Below, piece after piece: positions 20,701 through 32,700 of a stretch of 64,000 nt of DNA (positions are counted from its first letter, which is position 1; every line of letters starts with the position of its first letter). Source of the stretch: Syngnathus acus (taxonomy: Eukaryota > Chordata > Actinopteri > Syngnathiformes > Syngnathidae). The stretch spans positions 6,214,000-6,277,999 of the forward strand of contig NC_051098.1 of NCBI RefSeq assembly GCF_901709675.1, written 5' to 3'. The notes below the pieces were generated by a model that did not search any database, had not been told where the DNA came from, and saw only the letters and a list, made by a program, of their open reading frames with translations. Made by a program: the position numbers and the translations under genes.

Positions 20701-23409
20701 ATGCTGTGGGTTACCTTGCTGAGCACCATAGCCTTAGGATGGACCACCCCGATCCCATTACTGGAGGACTCGGAGGAGATCGATGAGCCGTGCTTCGAGC
20801 CCTGCTACTGCGAGGTCAAAGAGGGCATCTTCCACGTGCACTGTGACAGCAAAGGATTTACAAATGTGAGCCAGATTGCTCAGATATGGAGCCGGCCATT
20901 CAAACTCAACCTGCAGAGAAACTCTATGAGGAAGCTCTACTTTAACAGCTTTCTCCATCTAAACAACGCCATATCCATAAATCTCGGTAATAACGCCTTG
21001 CAAGACATCCACGCTGGAGCATTCAACGGCTTGGGAATACTCAAACGGCTTTTCTTGCACGAGAACAAACTTGAGATTTTCCGGAATGACACATTCCTCG
21101 GACTGGAGAGTTTAGAGTATCTCCAAGCAGACTACAATGTTATCAAAAGGATTGAAAGTGGTGCATTCAGGCACCTCCACAAATTGAGAGTACTTATACT
21201 AAATGACAATCTGATTCCACTGCTCCCCAATTATCTCTTCCGGTCTGTTTCGCTAACACATTTGGACCTTAGGGGGAACAGACTAAAGACGTTGCCCTAT
21301 AAAGGGACGTTGGAGTACGTTGGGCGGAGCTTGATGGAAATTCAGCTGGAGGAGAATCCTTGGAACTGTGTGTGTGAGATTGTCCAGCTAAAGACTTGGC
21401 TGGAGAGAATTCCTTATACTGCTCTGGTAGGCGAAATAACATGCGAGTACCCGTTCCATTTACATGGAAAAGACCTACGGGAAATCAAGCGCAATGAGCT
21501 GTGCCCTTTGCTCTCCGATTCTGAGATTGAGGCCAAACTGGGAATTCCACGCATCCCATTCAACAATGACAACACGTGGCCTACCAAACCATCCTCCATG
21601 CTCTCCTCCTTTCACAACACCGCATCCTCTGCAATAAAGCCCACAAAACGACCTCGTCCCACCAAGAACCCCCCAACACAGCGTAGTATTTACCCAGGCA
21701 TCAACCAGCCCCCCATTGCCGGCTATCAGACAAGACCTCCAATCCCGATAATTTGTCCCGCCGGATGTATTTGCAACCTTCACATCACTGACTTGGGCCT
21801 AACAGTGAACTGTAAGGAGAAAGGCTTTCACAACATCTCTGACCTTTTGCCGAGGCCGCTCAATGCCAAGAAATTATATCTCAGCGGGAACCTAATACAG
21901 AAAATTTACCGCTCTGATTTCTGGAACTTCTCGAGTTTGGATTTATTGCATTTAGGCAACAACCGGATATCTTATGTGCAGGAGGGCGCTTTCATCAACC
22001 TGCCAAACTTAAAAAGCTTATACCTGAATGGCAATGACATCGAAAGGCTCACCCCCGGGATGTTTCGAGGACTCCAGATGCTGAGCCTACTCTACTTTGA
22101 GTATAATGTTATACGAGAGATACAACCAAACGCCTTTTCCCTGATGCCCAACCTGCAGCTGGTTTTTCTCAATGACAACTTGCTGCGCTCCCTCCCCGAT
22201 GACGTCTTCGCTGGCACCAACCTTGCTCGCCTCAACCTCCGCAACAATTATTTCCTTTCCTTGCCTGTGCGTGGAGTCCTGGAGCACCTGACCTCTATTG
22301 TCCAAGTCGACCTTCATCAGAACCCCTGGGAGTGCTCCTGCGATATCATCCCTCTCAAACAATGGGTGGAAAAGCTCTCCTCTGTCATTGTGGTTGGAGA
22401 TGTCATCTGCAAGACGCCAGAGTTTGCCTTTGGGAAGGATTTGCGTTCATTAGAGGTTGAAGTACTTTGTCCTGAACTTAAATATTCCTTAGGCTCCTTA
22501 CCCGCTCAGCCTGGTGGGGATGACCTCACCACCAGGAGTACTGGAATGGGGGAGGCAGCTGTAAGAGATGCAGTTCCGTTGTCCGTCCTCATCCTCAGCC
22601 TCCTCATCCTCTTCATCTCTGCTGTGTTTGTAGCAGCCGGGCTGTTTGCCTTTGTTCTTCGTCGGAGGAAGAAGCTGCCCTTCAGGAAGCGTTCTGAGGT
22701 GGATCTGACAGGGATCCAGATGCAATGCAGGATTTTTGAGGATGCGCCAAGGCAGAGCAGCGCCGGCAACTCGAGTACACTGGAGAAGCCAACCCCCAGC
22801 TTGCACACACACACTCATCCCAGTCACTCACATTCCCATGGCCATGTTTATGATTACATCCCACATCCTGTGACTCAGATGTGTAACAACCCCATCTATA
22901 AGCCCCGAGAGGGGGAGATAGCAGCACCGTCAGATGAAGACAGAGGGCAGTTTTCAGCCAAGAAAGACAATGGAAGCAGCAGTAGCAGCAACAACTATCG
23001 AACCTTGTTAGAGAAAGAAAGAGAGTGGAGCCTGGCTATTTCCAACTCTCAACTCAACACCATCGTCGGTGTCAACCACACCACAGCCGACTTTGCAGGA
23101 CTTCATGAGAACGGTGGACTCTGCCCCACGGTCATTGACAGTCAAAGGCCCACGCCTACCGTCGGTTTCGTGGACTGCCTTTACGGGACCGCTTCCAAAA
23201 TCAAGGACATGCACGTGGCACATGCACACCCACCTGGCATGCAGTACCCAGATTTGCAACAGGACGCTCGGCTGAAGGAGACTTTGCTTTTCACGGCGGG
23301 GAAAGGCTGCTACCCCGAACCGTCCCAAAGCGATTACCTGGAGTTAAGGGCCAAACTCCAAACCAAGCCGGATTACCTCGAAGTGTTGGAAAAATCGTAT
23401 CGGTTTTAA
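20701..23409 (+). CDS. SLITRK3: SLIT and NTRK-like protein 3
   Basis: A single coding exon of 902 residues; mammalian SLITRK3 is about 977. SLITRK3 is a postsynaptic adhesion protein that promotes inhibitory synapse formation by binding presynaptic LAR-type receptor phosphatases. The chosen Met starts MLWVTLLSTIALGWTTPIPL, a signal peptide that matches the mammalian protein from its internal Met. Visible layout: first LRRNT from Cys31, six or so leucine-rich repeats, LRRCT about 219-272 (NPWNCVCEI, CEYPF, ELCPLL), a Pro/Thr-rich linker, second LRRNT from Cys352, more repeats, second LRRCT about 541-593 (NPWECSCDI), a transmembrane helix about 627-652, then the RRRKK stop-transfer sequence. 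The cytoplasmic tail carries a His-rich run (HTHTHPSHSHSHGH), PVTQMCNNPIYKPRE, GFVDCLYGT and the conserved end KPDYLEVLEKSYRF. The Gly-rich stretch of the mammalian tail is missing, which explains most of the shorter length. There are no frameshifts. Confidence 0.97.
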   Translation: MLWVTLLSTIALGWTTPIPLLEDSEEIDEPCFEPCYCEVKEGIFHVHCDSKGFTNVSQIAQIWSRPFKLNLQRNSMRKLYFNSFLHLNNAISINLGNNALQDIHAGAFNGLGILKRLFLHENKLEIFRNDTFLGLESLEYLQADYNVIKRIESGAFRHLHKLRVLILNDNLIPLLPNYLFRSVSLTHLDLRGNRLKTLPYKGTLEYVGRSLMEIQLEENPWNCVCEIVQLKTWLERIPYTALVGEITCEYPFHLHGKDLREIKRNELCPLLSDSEIEAKLGIPRIPFNNDNTWPTKPSSMLSSFHNTASSAIKPTKRPRPTKNPPTQRSIYPGINQPPIAGYQTRPPIPIICPAGCICNLHITDLGLTVNCKEKGFHNISDLLPRPLNAKKLYLSGNLIQKIYRSDFWNFSSLDLLHLGNNRISYVQEGAFINLPNLKSLYLNGNDIERLTPGMFRGLQMLSLLYFEYNVIREIQPNAFSLMPNLQLVFLNDNLLRSLPDDVFAGTNLARLNLRNNYFLSLPVRGVLEHLTSIVQVDLHQNPWECSCDIIPLKQWVEKLSSVIVVGDVICKTPEFAFGKDLRSLEVEVLCPELKYSLGSLPAQPGGDDLTTRSTGMGEAAVRDAVPLSVLILSLLILFISAVFVAAGLFAFVLRRRKKLPFRKRSEVDLTGIQMQCRIFEDAPRQSSAGNSSTLEKPTPSLHTHTHPSHSHSHGHVYDYIPHPVTQMCNNPIYKPREGEIAAPSDEDRGQFSAKKDNGSSSSSNNYRTLLEKEREWSLAISNSQLNTIVGVNHTTADFAGLHENGGLCPTVIDSQRPTPTVGFVDCLYGTASKIKDMHVAHAHPPGMQYPDLQQDARLKETLLFTAGKGCYPEPSQSDYLELRAKLQTKPDYLEVLEKSYRF

Positions 23410-24470
23410 CATTTGTAGCTCAGAGGAGAAAGGCCTGACATGATCACTTTGTTATCCTTAAAACACAACCACCCAAAACCAATATTAGAAGAAAGTCAAT
23501 CTGAACAAGGCAGCATGATACGAAATAAAACATATTACAGTGCCGCCTAAATCTTTACGGAGGAGAGGTTGTTCTCAGATGTTTCAATCAAGTGCCTTTT
23601 TTTTCAGAGTAGCCAGCAATGTCAGCATCTGTTATTTTTATAATATAAATATATCTACTTGCTGAGAGGAGTGCATTAGAGGACTAAGAGAGGCACTAGG
23701 GAATAAAAAAATATACACCACAATCCTGAAATCCTTTGTTTATGGAATTCCCTCGACACACGGGAGCAGGACGTCTCCCTGAATTGAAGGGTTATTCTCT
23801 GCTTCTTTTACCCCTCACTAGGATGTACAAAGACCCGGAGGCCATGCACATAAAGGCTATGGGAAATCAGTGGAAGATGGATAAAACAAATATGAATACG
23901 AACTGCAGTTTGCTGCATGCACTCGCTGCAGTGCAGGAAGATGAGGGGTGTGGGGTGGCATTGAGGTGGTTGCAATTCATCACATTGTGAACAAAGATAC
24001 TGCAACGTATTAACAGTTCAGTGTTCTATTTAATTTTTATATCTTATGACTATGGCTGTTACCATTAATTAGGACTTCTGTCTCTATCAGGGTGCTTCTC
24101 ATAAAAGATGCGCCAATGAGGCACGGATGGTCAAACATTTGTGAATATTATTATCAGACAACGCTCAAGTTTTTCTGGATATTTCCATGCACTTTGTTAA
24201 ACCTCCACTCTCCACACAATTGTCTCTGGATCCTGCCCCTGCCCCCCCTCCTTGTCCTTGCCCCATCATCACCCACTAACAGCTTTGTAGGAGGCACTTT
24301 TAATGTTTTCTCTCTCACACAAAGATTTGAAGAAAAAATGTGCATATATTTATTCTGTAATTTCAGTGAAGACTTTAATTGTAAAGGTAATGTTAAATCA
24401 ATGTACAGTGATTATGCGTCTGGTATAGCCTTCTTAATAAAAAGAAACTTCAAACAGATGTCAGGAGACA
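23410..24470 (+). other. SLITRK3: SLITRK3 3' untranslated region
   Basis: AT-rich sequence after the stop, without a supported open frame. AATAAA motifs occur at 23524-23529, 23702-23707 and 24436-24441. The last is followed by G/T-rich sequence, so a transcript end near 24.46 kb is plausible. The boundary is inferred. Confidence 0.5.
24436..24441 (+). terminator. Possible main SLITRK3 polyadenylation signal
   Basis: AATAAA followed within about 35-70 bases by GGTGCGTTGGGG and GGTCTGTGTT, a typical G/T-rich downstream element. Confidence 0.4.
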
Positions 24471-24499
24471 TTGAGGTGCGTTGGGGAATACTGGTCTGT

Positions 24500-27081
24500 G
24501 TTATTGTTCACGAGTGGTGAAAGTAGAATCTTAAACTAGATTTGGGTTCAGGAGAATTCAGTAAAAATTAATTTGAACTGGATAGTTTTCTAGCAAAACG
24601 GCAGTCAATGCACAATCTTTAAAAAATATTACTGAGTCACCTTTGCTTTTCTTCTTGTTTACTTTTGCACAAAATACTACTGAATTCAGGCTCCTGAGAT
24701 ACTGAAGGAAAAAAAAAAGTTTCATATTTTTGGGGTTGGTTGATCACATTTATTTCAATACTACACTGGTCTTTCTACGTGTTTAATTTTCTTGGGGGAA
24801 AAGCAAAATGATGCCTAAACTAAACTAAATATACGTACGTGTGTCAATTGGCAGTGTTCGGTTTTCAATGATGTAACCTGTCAAAGAATGAGTGAGCTGG
24901 AGTGTTAAGAAGCTATCTATCTATCAATCTATATGTAATTGCGCTAATGCCCCAAAACTAGCAGTGTTGTTTTAGTCCACTGGAGGACAACACGAAAATG
25001 ATTTGCCCCCGAGAGTAGATTCAGAATTACGAATTCTATTTACTTTCTTGTTATTTTAGTACATAATAAATTTCAACCCCCCCCTGAAAAAAAACCCACT
25101 GTTTGTTATATTGTCTATTCAAAATGTTCCGGTAAGGTCAAAATTGGCAGAATAAACAAGTTGAAGCTGTTTCGTCTATTATGTATGTGTCGGAATGCTG
25201 CCAAATGTAATGAAAATGTCTATCAGGCTAAAATCAAAGAAAACCACTTGCTGTTGACTAAAACAATTTTGCAGTGCATGCTCTAAAATTTGGGAATGAT
25301 ATTTGACTAATATTTTGATTCTTCTTTGCAGAAATGAGTTGTTTTGCAAAGGAAACATAACAATTTTTCTTTCACATAAAAACACTCACGTGACTTTGCT
25401 CCACAATAAAATATTATTTTACATATGTTACATAAAAAGGAACCTCAAGCAACATTTTCCCTTGGGCTTGAAGGACATTAGATTGTCTACAATATCAAGC
25501 TTGTATAATGCCGTTAGTATCAAACATTTCAATTTCACCAAGAAAGCAACTGTTTAATGCTGTTTATGATCTTTTCCAGGGACACACCCAAAGCCAAGCA
25601 GCCTCGCCTTTCCCATGAATATCAGTCAGCAATTTTACTCTGCACTCACTTTGATTAAAACCATCATCATGCATCAGTTAACCCCAACCTTCAATGTCAG
25701 CCCCCCCCATGAATAAATAAATAAATAAATATAAATTGGGGCTCATTGAGGTTGAGGAAGTTGCCAGGTTCTATACATCTTGGCAAGCTTCCATTCTCAA
25801 CCACATGACCGCAACTCTCACTATTACGTTTCACACTCTGCTGTTTTGGCCCACTGCACCATACTAAGTCGTTTTATATAAATCCTCTTGTTATCCTGCA
25901 CTAATATCTCCAAGGGATTTCATACTTTGCTGGAATATTACATAATAGCAACCAGAGGGATTCATTTAAGACTGCCTGATAGGTTCTCCTGTGTAAAATG
26001 TAAACAATGACATTCATACATTTTATATGTTTGAATTGTTCCCTGTGCTGTCAGACATAATTGAATTTTGCAGGGGAGTTAACCTTGTCTTTGGATATTT
26101 CTCGTAGGGTTTATTTATGTGTTGACATCATTTCATAAACAGCAAAAGTGTTTGTGCACGTGTGTGAGCATGTGATACTTGCTCCATTTCTGCTGTTCGG
26201 CTTGCTGGTTTCTATCAATCACGTTAACTTTAGGATTCCAAACATAGTACACAGGAAATTAAGTTGGAGTATAAAAAAATAAAAGGCCGTGACAGTAATC
26301 ATTTTTTTTGGACTGCCACTTTTGTTAAAATATTGAAATGTGTTTGCAGGCGTGCCCTTGGGATTGGTGTTTTAGTTTCGGTTTTGCATTTCTTTTTCAT
26401 CCTTGTGTTGAATTGATGTTTAGTTTGGTGCGTCTTGTAATTTCAACTGTTGTCATTTATAGTTAAGTTGAAGGCTTATTTTGTGTGTGCACATTTGCAT
26501 GGTGCATGTACGTACATATGTTGCTAGTGGTCTTCTCTTTTTATCCTAAAACGGTTGCTCCTTTTGTCTGCTTTGTTCTTCCTGTTTGCAATCATTTAGA
26601 GATCAAATGTAATATTTTCTGTTTTTCTCCTGTGGCAGTGGACTCCGTTTTTAGTCCCTATGCATAAAGTCTGTTTGGCGTTGATGCTGTTCACCCTGAT
26701 GACGCATTTGGATACATTTTGAAATACATAGAGAAAGTGGCTGACACAGACTAGTCCTACATTCACCAATGTCGTGAAAGTGGCGATCTTCTGCTTTTTT
26801 GTCAATGAGAAAAGTGGTAATCATCCAAATTACTAAGTAAAGCAAAAGTCCAAAGTAGAGAGTTAGTGTCATGCAGATAGTGTAAAAAGGCGGTGACTTC
26901 AGGGGAAAAAAATCTTTACATTGCAGCGCATTGCATGTGTGTTGGTTGGTGAGATATGTGATATGCTGTTGGGTAAACAGGGAATTATCTCCAGTTTGCT
27001 GAAGAAGCCAAGCTGTCTGAACGTAATGCTGAAGTTGCACTTTAGTGCAGGTGGTGCATACAGATGTGCCAAATCCTCATT
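24500..27081. other. Intergenic, no gene seen
   Basis: AT-rich unique sequence with a short AAAT tandem at about 25711-25732 and a short CTAT tandem near 24914. No supported exon or mobile element. Confidence 0.55.
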
Positions 27082-27366
<285 letters not shown>

Positions 27367-27387
27367 CTTTTGGGTTCCTTGGTATTA

Positions 27388-27443
27388 AAAGACCCGCGAT
27401 CCCCGTGGGGACAAAACGGTACAGAAAATGGATGGATGGATGG
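27388..27443 (+). mobile_element. SINE 3' end with short GGAT tail
   Basis: GACCCGCGATCCCCGTGGGG, ACGGTACAGAAAAT and three or four GGAT units match the last 40 bases of the SINE at 3129-3492. It begins about 25 bases after the GT array. Confidence 0.8.
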
Positions 27444-27445
27444 TA

Positions 27446-28820
27446 TTAAAGGAAAAATTTGTAGTCTTCTTTCGGTCGGAACCTGACCGTTGTGTTGCTC
27501 AACCTTTGTGGCGCACAGAATTGGAACATCTATAGGACTATGCATTTCTAGATTGTCAATGCATCACTGCTATGAACAGAATTGTGGTAATATTGTCCCT
27601 TCAATCACTTCTGCTGGAAATACTCAACCAAAACCAAAATGAAGAGACAAGTCAGTCCTTAAAAAATGAAAACACAAGTGGGCAGTGCCTGAAGTACAGT
27701 ACTTACTGACCTGCTATGTTGGAGCAGAGAAAGAGAGAATTTTGTTTGAGCTGTAAAGTGGTTTTGTTTGCCAAATGATTTGAGTCACCTGAGACTTTGG
27801 CACTTTTGAGTTTTTGGACATAAAAAAAAAAAAAAAACTGTTAATTTTGTACAGCAAGCAGTTTGCTTCAGTCTTGTGTATGTAAGGACACAAAGTGAAA
27901 AGTTATCACTATTTCAGAAAACGGGGAGGGGATTCTTTAGGAGACTTAAATATGTGGCATAATTTCCCTCACTTTCGTTGTGAACAACCCATATATACAT
28001 AAGTCTTTGTTCCACAGTTGTAGGCCTACTTTACACTTCAGAATGACCTGTTTTGAATTTCTTACCGCAGCATATTTTTAATTGGCATATTTTTTCATGC
28101 AGTTATTACAAATGAGGTGACACTTGACAACAAATGTGGTTTTACATTTTTTTCCAATTCATTTTTTTCCCCATTATTCACATGTAAGGGGATTTTTTCA
28201 ACCCTTAATTATTTGTATTCTATTTTTGTTTATTGTTCCACTGTACAAACCGCCAGACCAGACTAGTTTGAACTTTGATCGATGTATAACAATAAGCATA
28301 AATGGATAAATGACACGTCAGCAGCACGTCGGATGACGGCTCTGAAGAAGACTGGAGTATCAGTCGAAACTGTCAGCAGCACAAAAAATATGTGTGTGTT
28401 TCCTAAAATGAGTATTGTGTTAAAAGGCTTTACGCATTGTTGTGTGCTGGCAAATAAGGCAATTGTGAATTATTGTCAACAATATGAATTGATAGACATA
28501 AATAGATGGATAATCAGTCAATTGTGTGAATGGTATGGATTGAGAGTTAAAAAAAACATGCACAAATAGGGTATCTCTAGTTTGTGTAGTATTTTGTTTC
28601 AAATTTTGTTGATGTGGCTAATGTGCATTGTTTTTTTTAGAAATATAGTATTAACTTTACACAAGAACATCCAGCGTAAAATGTTGCCAGATTAGCAAAC
28701 CAGAATCTTGTGAACGTGTTCTTCCTCTTACTGTTTTCATTGACATCTTTTCATGGACAAAAATTAAGTATGTCAGCTTCACTGGAGCCTCCAATTTGCC
28801 ATATGGGTGACTACAACATG
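27446..28820. other. Intergenic, no gene seen
   Basis: Unique sequence with a 15-base poly-A at 27823-27837. No supported gene. Confidence 0.5.
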
Positions 28821-28825
28821 TTTCA

Positions 28826-28943
28826 CTGCATCACCCATGCAACTGGCTGGCAATCGGTCCTTGGTGTACACCTACTGTCAGCTGGGATCGGGCCGGGTTC
28901 CCCTTGACCCTTCATAGGTTAATAAGCGATAAAGAATAATGGA
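28826..28943 (+). mobile_element. Degraded SINE 3' half
   Basis: AACTGGCTGGCAATCGGTCC, GTGTACACCTACTG, TCAGCTGGGATCGGGCCGGG and AATAAGCGATAAAGAATAAT follow the family's order to a nearly lost tail (GGATA). Confidence 0.65.
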
Positions 28944-29370
28944 TACATCTAATGAAGCAGAGCAGAGGTGATAAATGAAGACTGGTGAGCAAAGAAAGCG
29001 GAGGTCAAAAGGATGCTGTGTGATCAATACGAAGTTGGAAACACACACTGATGCTGTAAACACAGAGTACAATATACTGAACCAAAGCCTAGGCTACTTA
29101 CACAAGAACTAAATTATGCATGTTAGAAGCGAGGTCAGCATTGAAGCAAACATCAAATTTATCAGGTCAATTGGGTTCAAATTGTACCCTGCTCATGTTT
29201 AATGCATTTAGGGTATACTGTGTATAATAATGCACATGTGAGCATGCACTCAAACATTCCTCATTGGAGGAAAAGCATGGAGTACTTTTAACATTTTCCT
29301 TTTTCAATAAATGTGTTGTTTGAACTGTGACAGAATGCTGTACAAAATCCAACATAAAACACATTATTAT

Positions 29371-29612
29371 TATCCATTCATCCATTTTATGAACCTCTTT
29401 ATCCTCACAAGGGTCGCAGATGTGCTGGAACCTATCCCAGTAGTCTTTGGGTGGTAGGCGGGGTACACACTGAACTGGTCATCAGCCAATTGCAGGGCAC
29501 ATGGACAAACAACCACCCACACTCACAATATCACACTTACGGACAATTTGGAGTGGTCAATCAGCCTACCGTGGAAGGAGCTGGAATCAAAGCCTGGACC
29601 TCTGAACTGTGT
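29371..29612 (-). mobile_element. SINE copy, moderately diverged
   Basis: The tail at the left (ATCCATTCATCCATTTTATG) is followed by GGGTCGCAGATGTGCTGGAA, CTATCCCAGTAGTCTTTGGG and GACAATTTGGAGTGGTCAAT. The head is truncated and the B-box region reduced. No clear target duplication. Confidence 0.8.
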
Positions 29613-29720
29613 GCATGAATATAATATAATATAATGTAATTAATATAATATAATATATAATACAATATTGCGTGCGTGCGTGTTTGTGTGTGTGTGTTTG
29701 TGTGTGTATATATATATATT
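29613..29720. repeat. Compound AATAT and GT/TA simple repeat
   Basis: Imperfect AATAT units run from about 29620 to 29665, then GTGC and GT units, then TA units to 29720. The array abuts the SINE head. Confidence 0.85.
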
Positions 29721-32700
29721 TTGCTGGTCCAGCAACTGCAGCAGAGAGGGAGAGATTTGTGGAGATTTTTGCCTAATGATTGTGAATCACTTGCATCATT
29801 AGTATTAGCTCAACAATACAAGCGTTGGTTTAATTAAGGCCTGACTGCTTTTAGAAGATCAGCACACAACCACCCACACTTGCGTGCATCCCCCAACTCA
29901 CATGCCTCTTCATATAGATGCTGGTGTTGTTAGTCAGAAGAAGGTCGAGGGATTTAAAAATGACTTGTAAGCGGTAATATTAATATTGAAAGCACCTATG
30001 CAAAACACCTGTTTCAGCACTGCCCGATTGAGTGCATGAGGCCAGTGCTGTGATAGATTGACCTAATGTAAAATGAACTTGGTGCATAGTTACCATGGTA
30101 ATAAAGAGTTGCTTGGCATTTCCTGATTTTCTCAAGGTATGAGTCATACATTTACATCCGGGCCCAGACCTTTTGCGACAAGCTTTAACGCTAGAACTAC
30201 CGAGCCGTCATTTTGATGGTTTCATAATTGAGTTTTCATAATTATGTAGCTTTCATTCCCATGGTGAAATTATTTGGCACTAAACAATATAAAAAATAGT
30301 TATACTCCTTTAACTACGGCGCACGCGGCAATTTGACGACTCCACTTTGTATCCTTCAGATGCTGTGCTGGGATGGTGCCACCGGCTTTCCATGGCAACC
30401 AGCGGCTGTATTAACAAACACTGCTGGTCACCATGATCCATCCATCAATCCATTCTTGTGCCTGCTTGTACAGACTACACTGTGTTATTTTCTCTCTTAA
30501 CCCGTTTGTTTGTTTTTGCCGTTAAGTCTCTGGTGCCTTATGAAGTTGTGAGCAATAGTGTTCCCTCCGACTATTCGTGATGTTCTGGGTATTCAATTTG
30601 ATTGGCGTGCAAAATATTAGTCCAAATATGTCTATTCATATGCATGTGCTTGAAGGAATTCTGTTGTCAGGCACAGAGGGCAGCACCAGATCTCAAATAT
30701 GTATGAGTGGTGAGGAGAACCCTTAGGGAAACAGAACTAGACAGAGAGGAACACAGCCCCCTGCTGTGTGTGTGTTTGAGAGAGAACGCATGATGGGGAG
30801 ACAGTTGGATTGAGATGAAAAAAAAAAAAAAAAAAAGACAGACCGCACACACACACATTCACGCATACGCACAGCCTCTACAGCTATGAGCTGCTGTCAC
30901 TCTTCTGTCTACTATCTCCTCATCCCCGCTGGTCTTCTCCCCTCTTGCACTTTCCATCCTGCAAGGCAATGAGAAGTAAAGGTGTGATAAGATTCGATGG
31001 AGGGGTGAGGAGACACACCATAATCAAGTGAAGTAATGGACAAGAAGAAGTCAAGCACTGTATAGCTATATAGCATGCTCCACTGATTCACCTGAGTAAA
31101 TGTTTAGTCTTGTTTGTGTGGAGTTTGGATTCCATTTTGGCTGTGCAGTGATAGGAGGAACTGGGCAGGTGGATGAGAAGAACCTAATGTAAACCTCAAA
31201 TAGCTTTGCTTGCCTATTAAAGCAAACATGGGTGATAGGTTTGAGCCACTCGAAGCAATGTCAGGGTGATTTATCAAAAATTTCACTGGTCATTACTCCA
31301 AATTATTTTCACATTAATAAAACACGTTACACAGCATTCACAAGGAAATATTGCCGCTTCATTTAATTGGCAAACACTTTACCATCAGAGAACCAATTCG
31401 GGGTGCAGGCCCCTTGAGATTCAAAACTGGAATTCTATAAAAAGCTTGCTCGAAATGAAGTGCATTCTTTGTTTTAGCGCTTTCTATCTTATCCTAATTG
31501 GCACACTTTATGTCCTCAAACAGTGGCCCCCAATCTCAGTGATGCAGAGCCTCAATTAATTGTTAGCCACTTAAACAGATAACCGTCGCACTTTACATGG
31601 ACGCCTCATATTTTTACTCAAGATAATAGCAGGTGATGCCATAGGAAGGTGTTGGTAATTGTTGAGGTTATGGCCAAATTAACACAGTGGCACTGCTGAT
31701 GTTTTAATTTCATTATTTCAGACCTATTAGTACCAATGCAATTAATGTCATTCTACCCAATGTTTGGTGAATGAGGTCCGGTGTCACAACTTTAGCCAGG
31801 AACGTTGTTCCGGTGCTGTTCTGAGCTAACCTGGGGTGGGTGTCATCGCTTTCTGACTGGAGTCTCTCAATCAGTCTTTTCTTTCTCTCCTTCACCTTAC
31901 AACCTTATCTTCCTCCCCATCCCTTGGAGCAGCAGTAGCAGCACTTGATGGATTGTTCAGGTCAGCAGGGTTGACAGGCCAAGTGATGTAAGAGACAGAC
32001 CAAGCGAAAGACATGGCCAGTTCGTTGACTTGGAGGGCTATTCTCGTCTTCTGCTCCATGCATCTCCCGTATTTCCACCTTTTCCTCACACCACCGTGAT
32101 CCTTTAGTTCTTCGTGCTTGCCCTGGTCATCTAAACATCTATTTGTCCAGGTTGAGTGTTGGTTGTCTTTATCACACCCCGTAACGAGGGAGTAGAGTAC
32201 CGTTAAAACGTATTCATCTCGTTCTCGAATTCTTTTTTTTTTTTTTTTTATTTGCCGAATTGAATGTAAAGCCCATCACACTAAGTAAAGGCAACAAAAA
32301 TTTTAAGTTTAGTTTAGTTTTAATTAACTTCATATTTTAAATGACATAAATGGTATTTAAACCTCCTTATGAGGAAAAGGTAATGCCCCCCCGCAGCTAA
32401 TCACATTTTTGGAAAGGTGTTCCATTTCACTGACCACATCCAAGCACATCCAAGCGCAGTTACCTCCAGGCGTCTTCAAACAAAGAATTACTTAAATATA
32501 ACCCTTCTGACATCCTGTCCGACAAAAGACCTCAAAAACCTGAAAAAGAAATTTCACAATCCAAAGAATTCAAATAACAGATAAGAAGAAAAGTAATTGA
32601 AATCTACCAAGCTAAAAATGATCACAAAGGCAATTCTTAAGGTTAATTGTTGTCTTTTTAGTGTATTCACATGAATATAGTAGCTTGAAAAGGATTTGAA

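Noticed and set aside
22506-23328. Minus-strand frames of about 100 codons inside SLITRK3
   Set aside because: They are shadows of the strongly conserved plus-strand coding sequence.
24092-24520. 142-codon plus-strand frame after SLITRK3
   Set aside because: It has no splice sites or recognisable domain, its composition is AT-rich, and it overlaps the likely SLITRK3 3' UTR.
30184-30340. Possible piggyBac-like repeat (AACGCTAGAACTACC)
   Set aside because: The motif is suggestive, but no paired end or TTAA duplication could be found, so it was not called.
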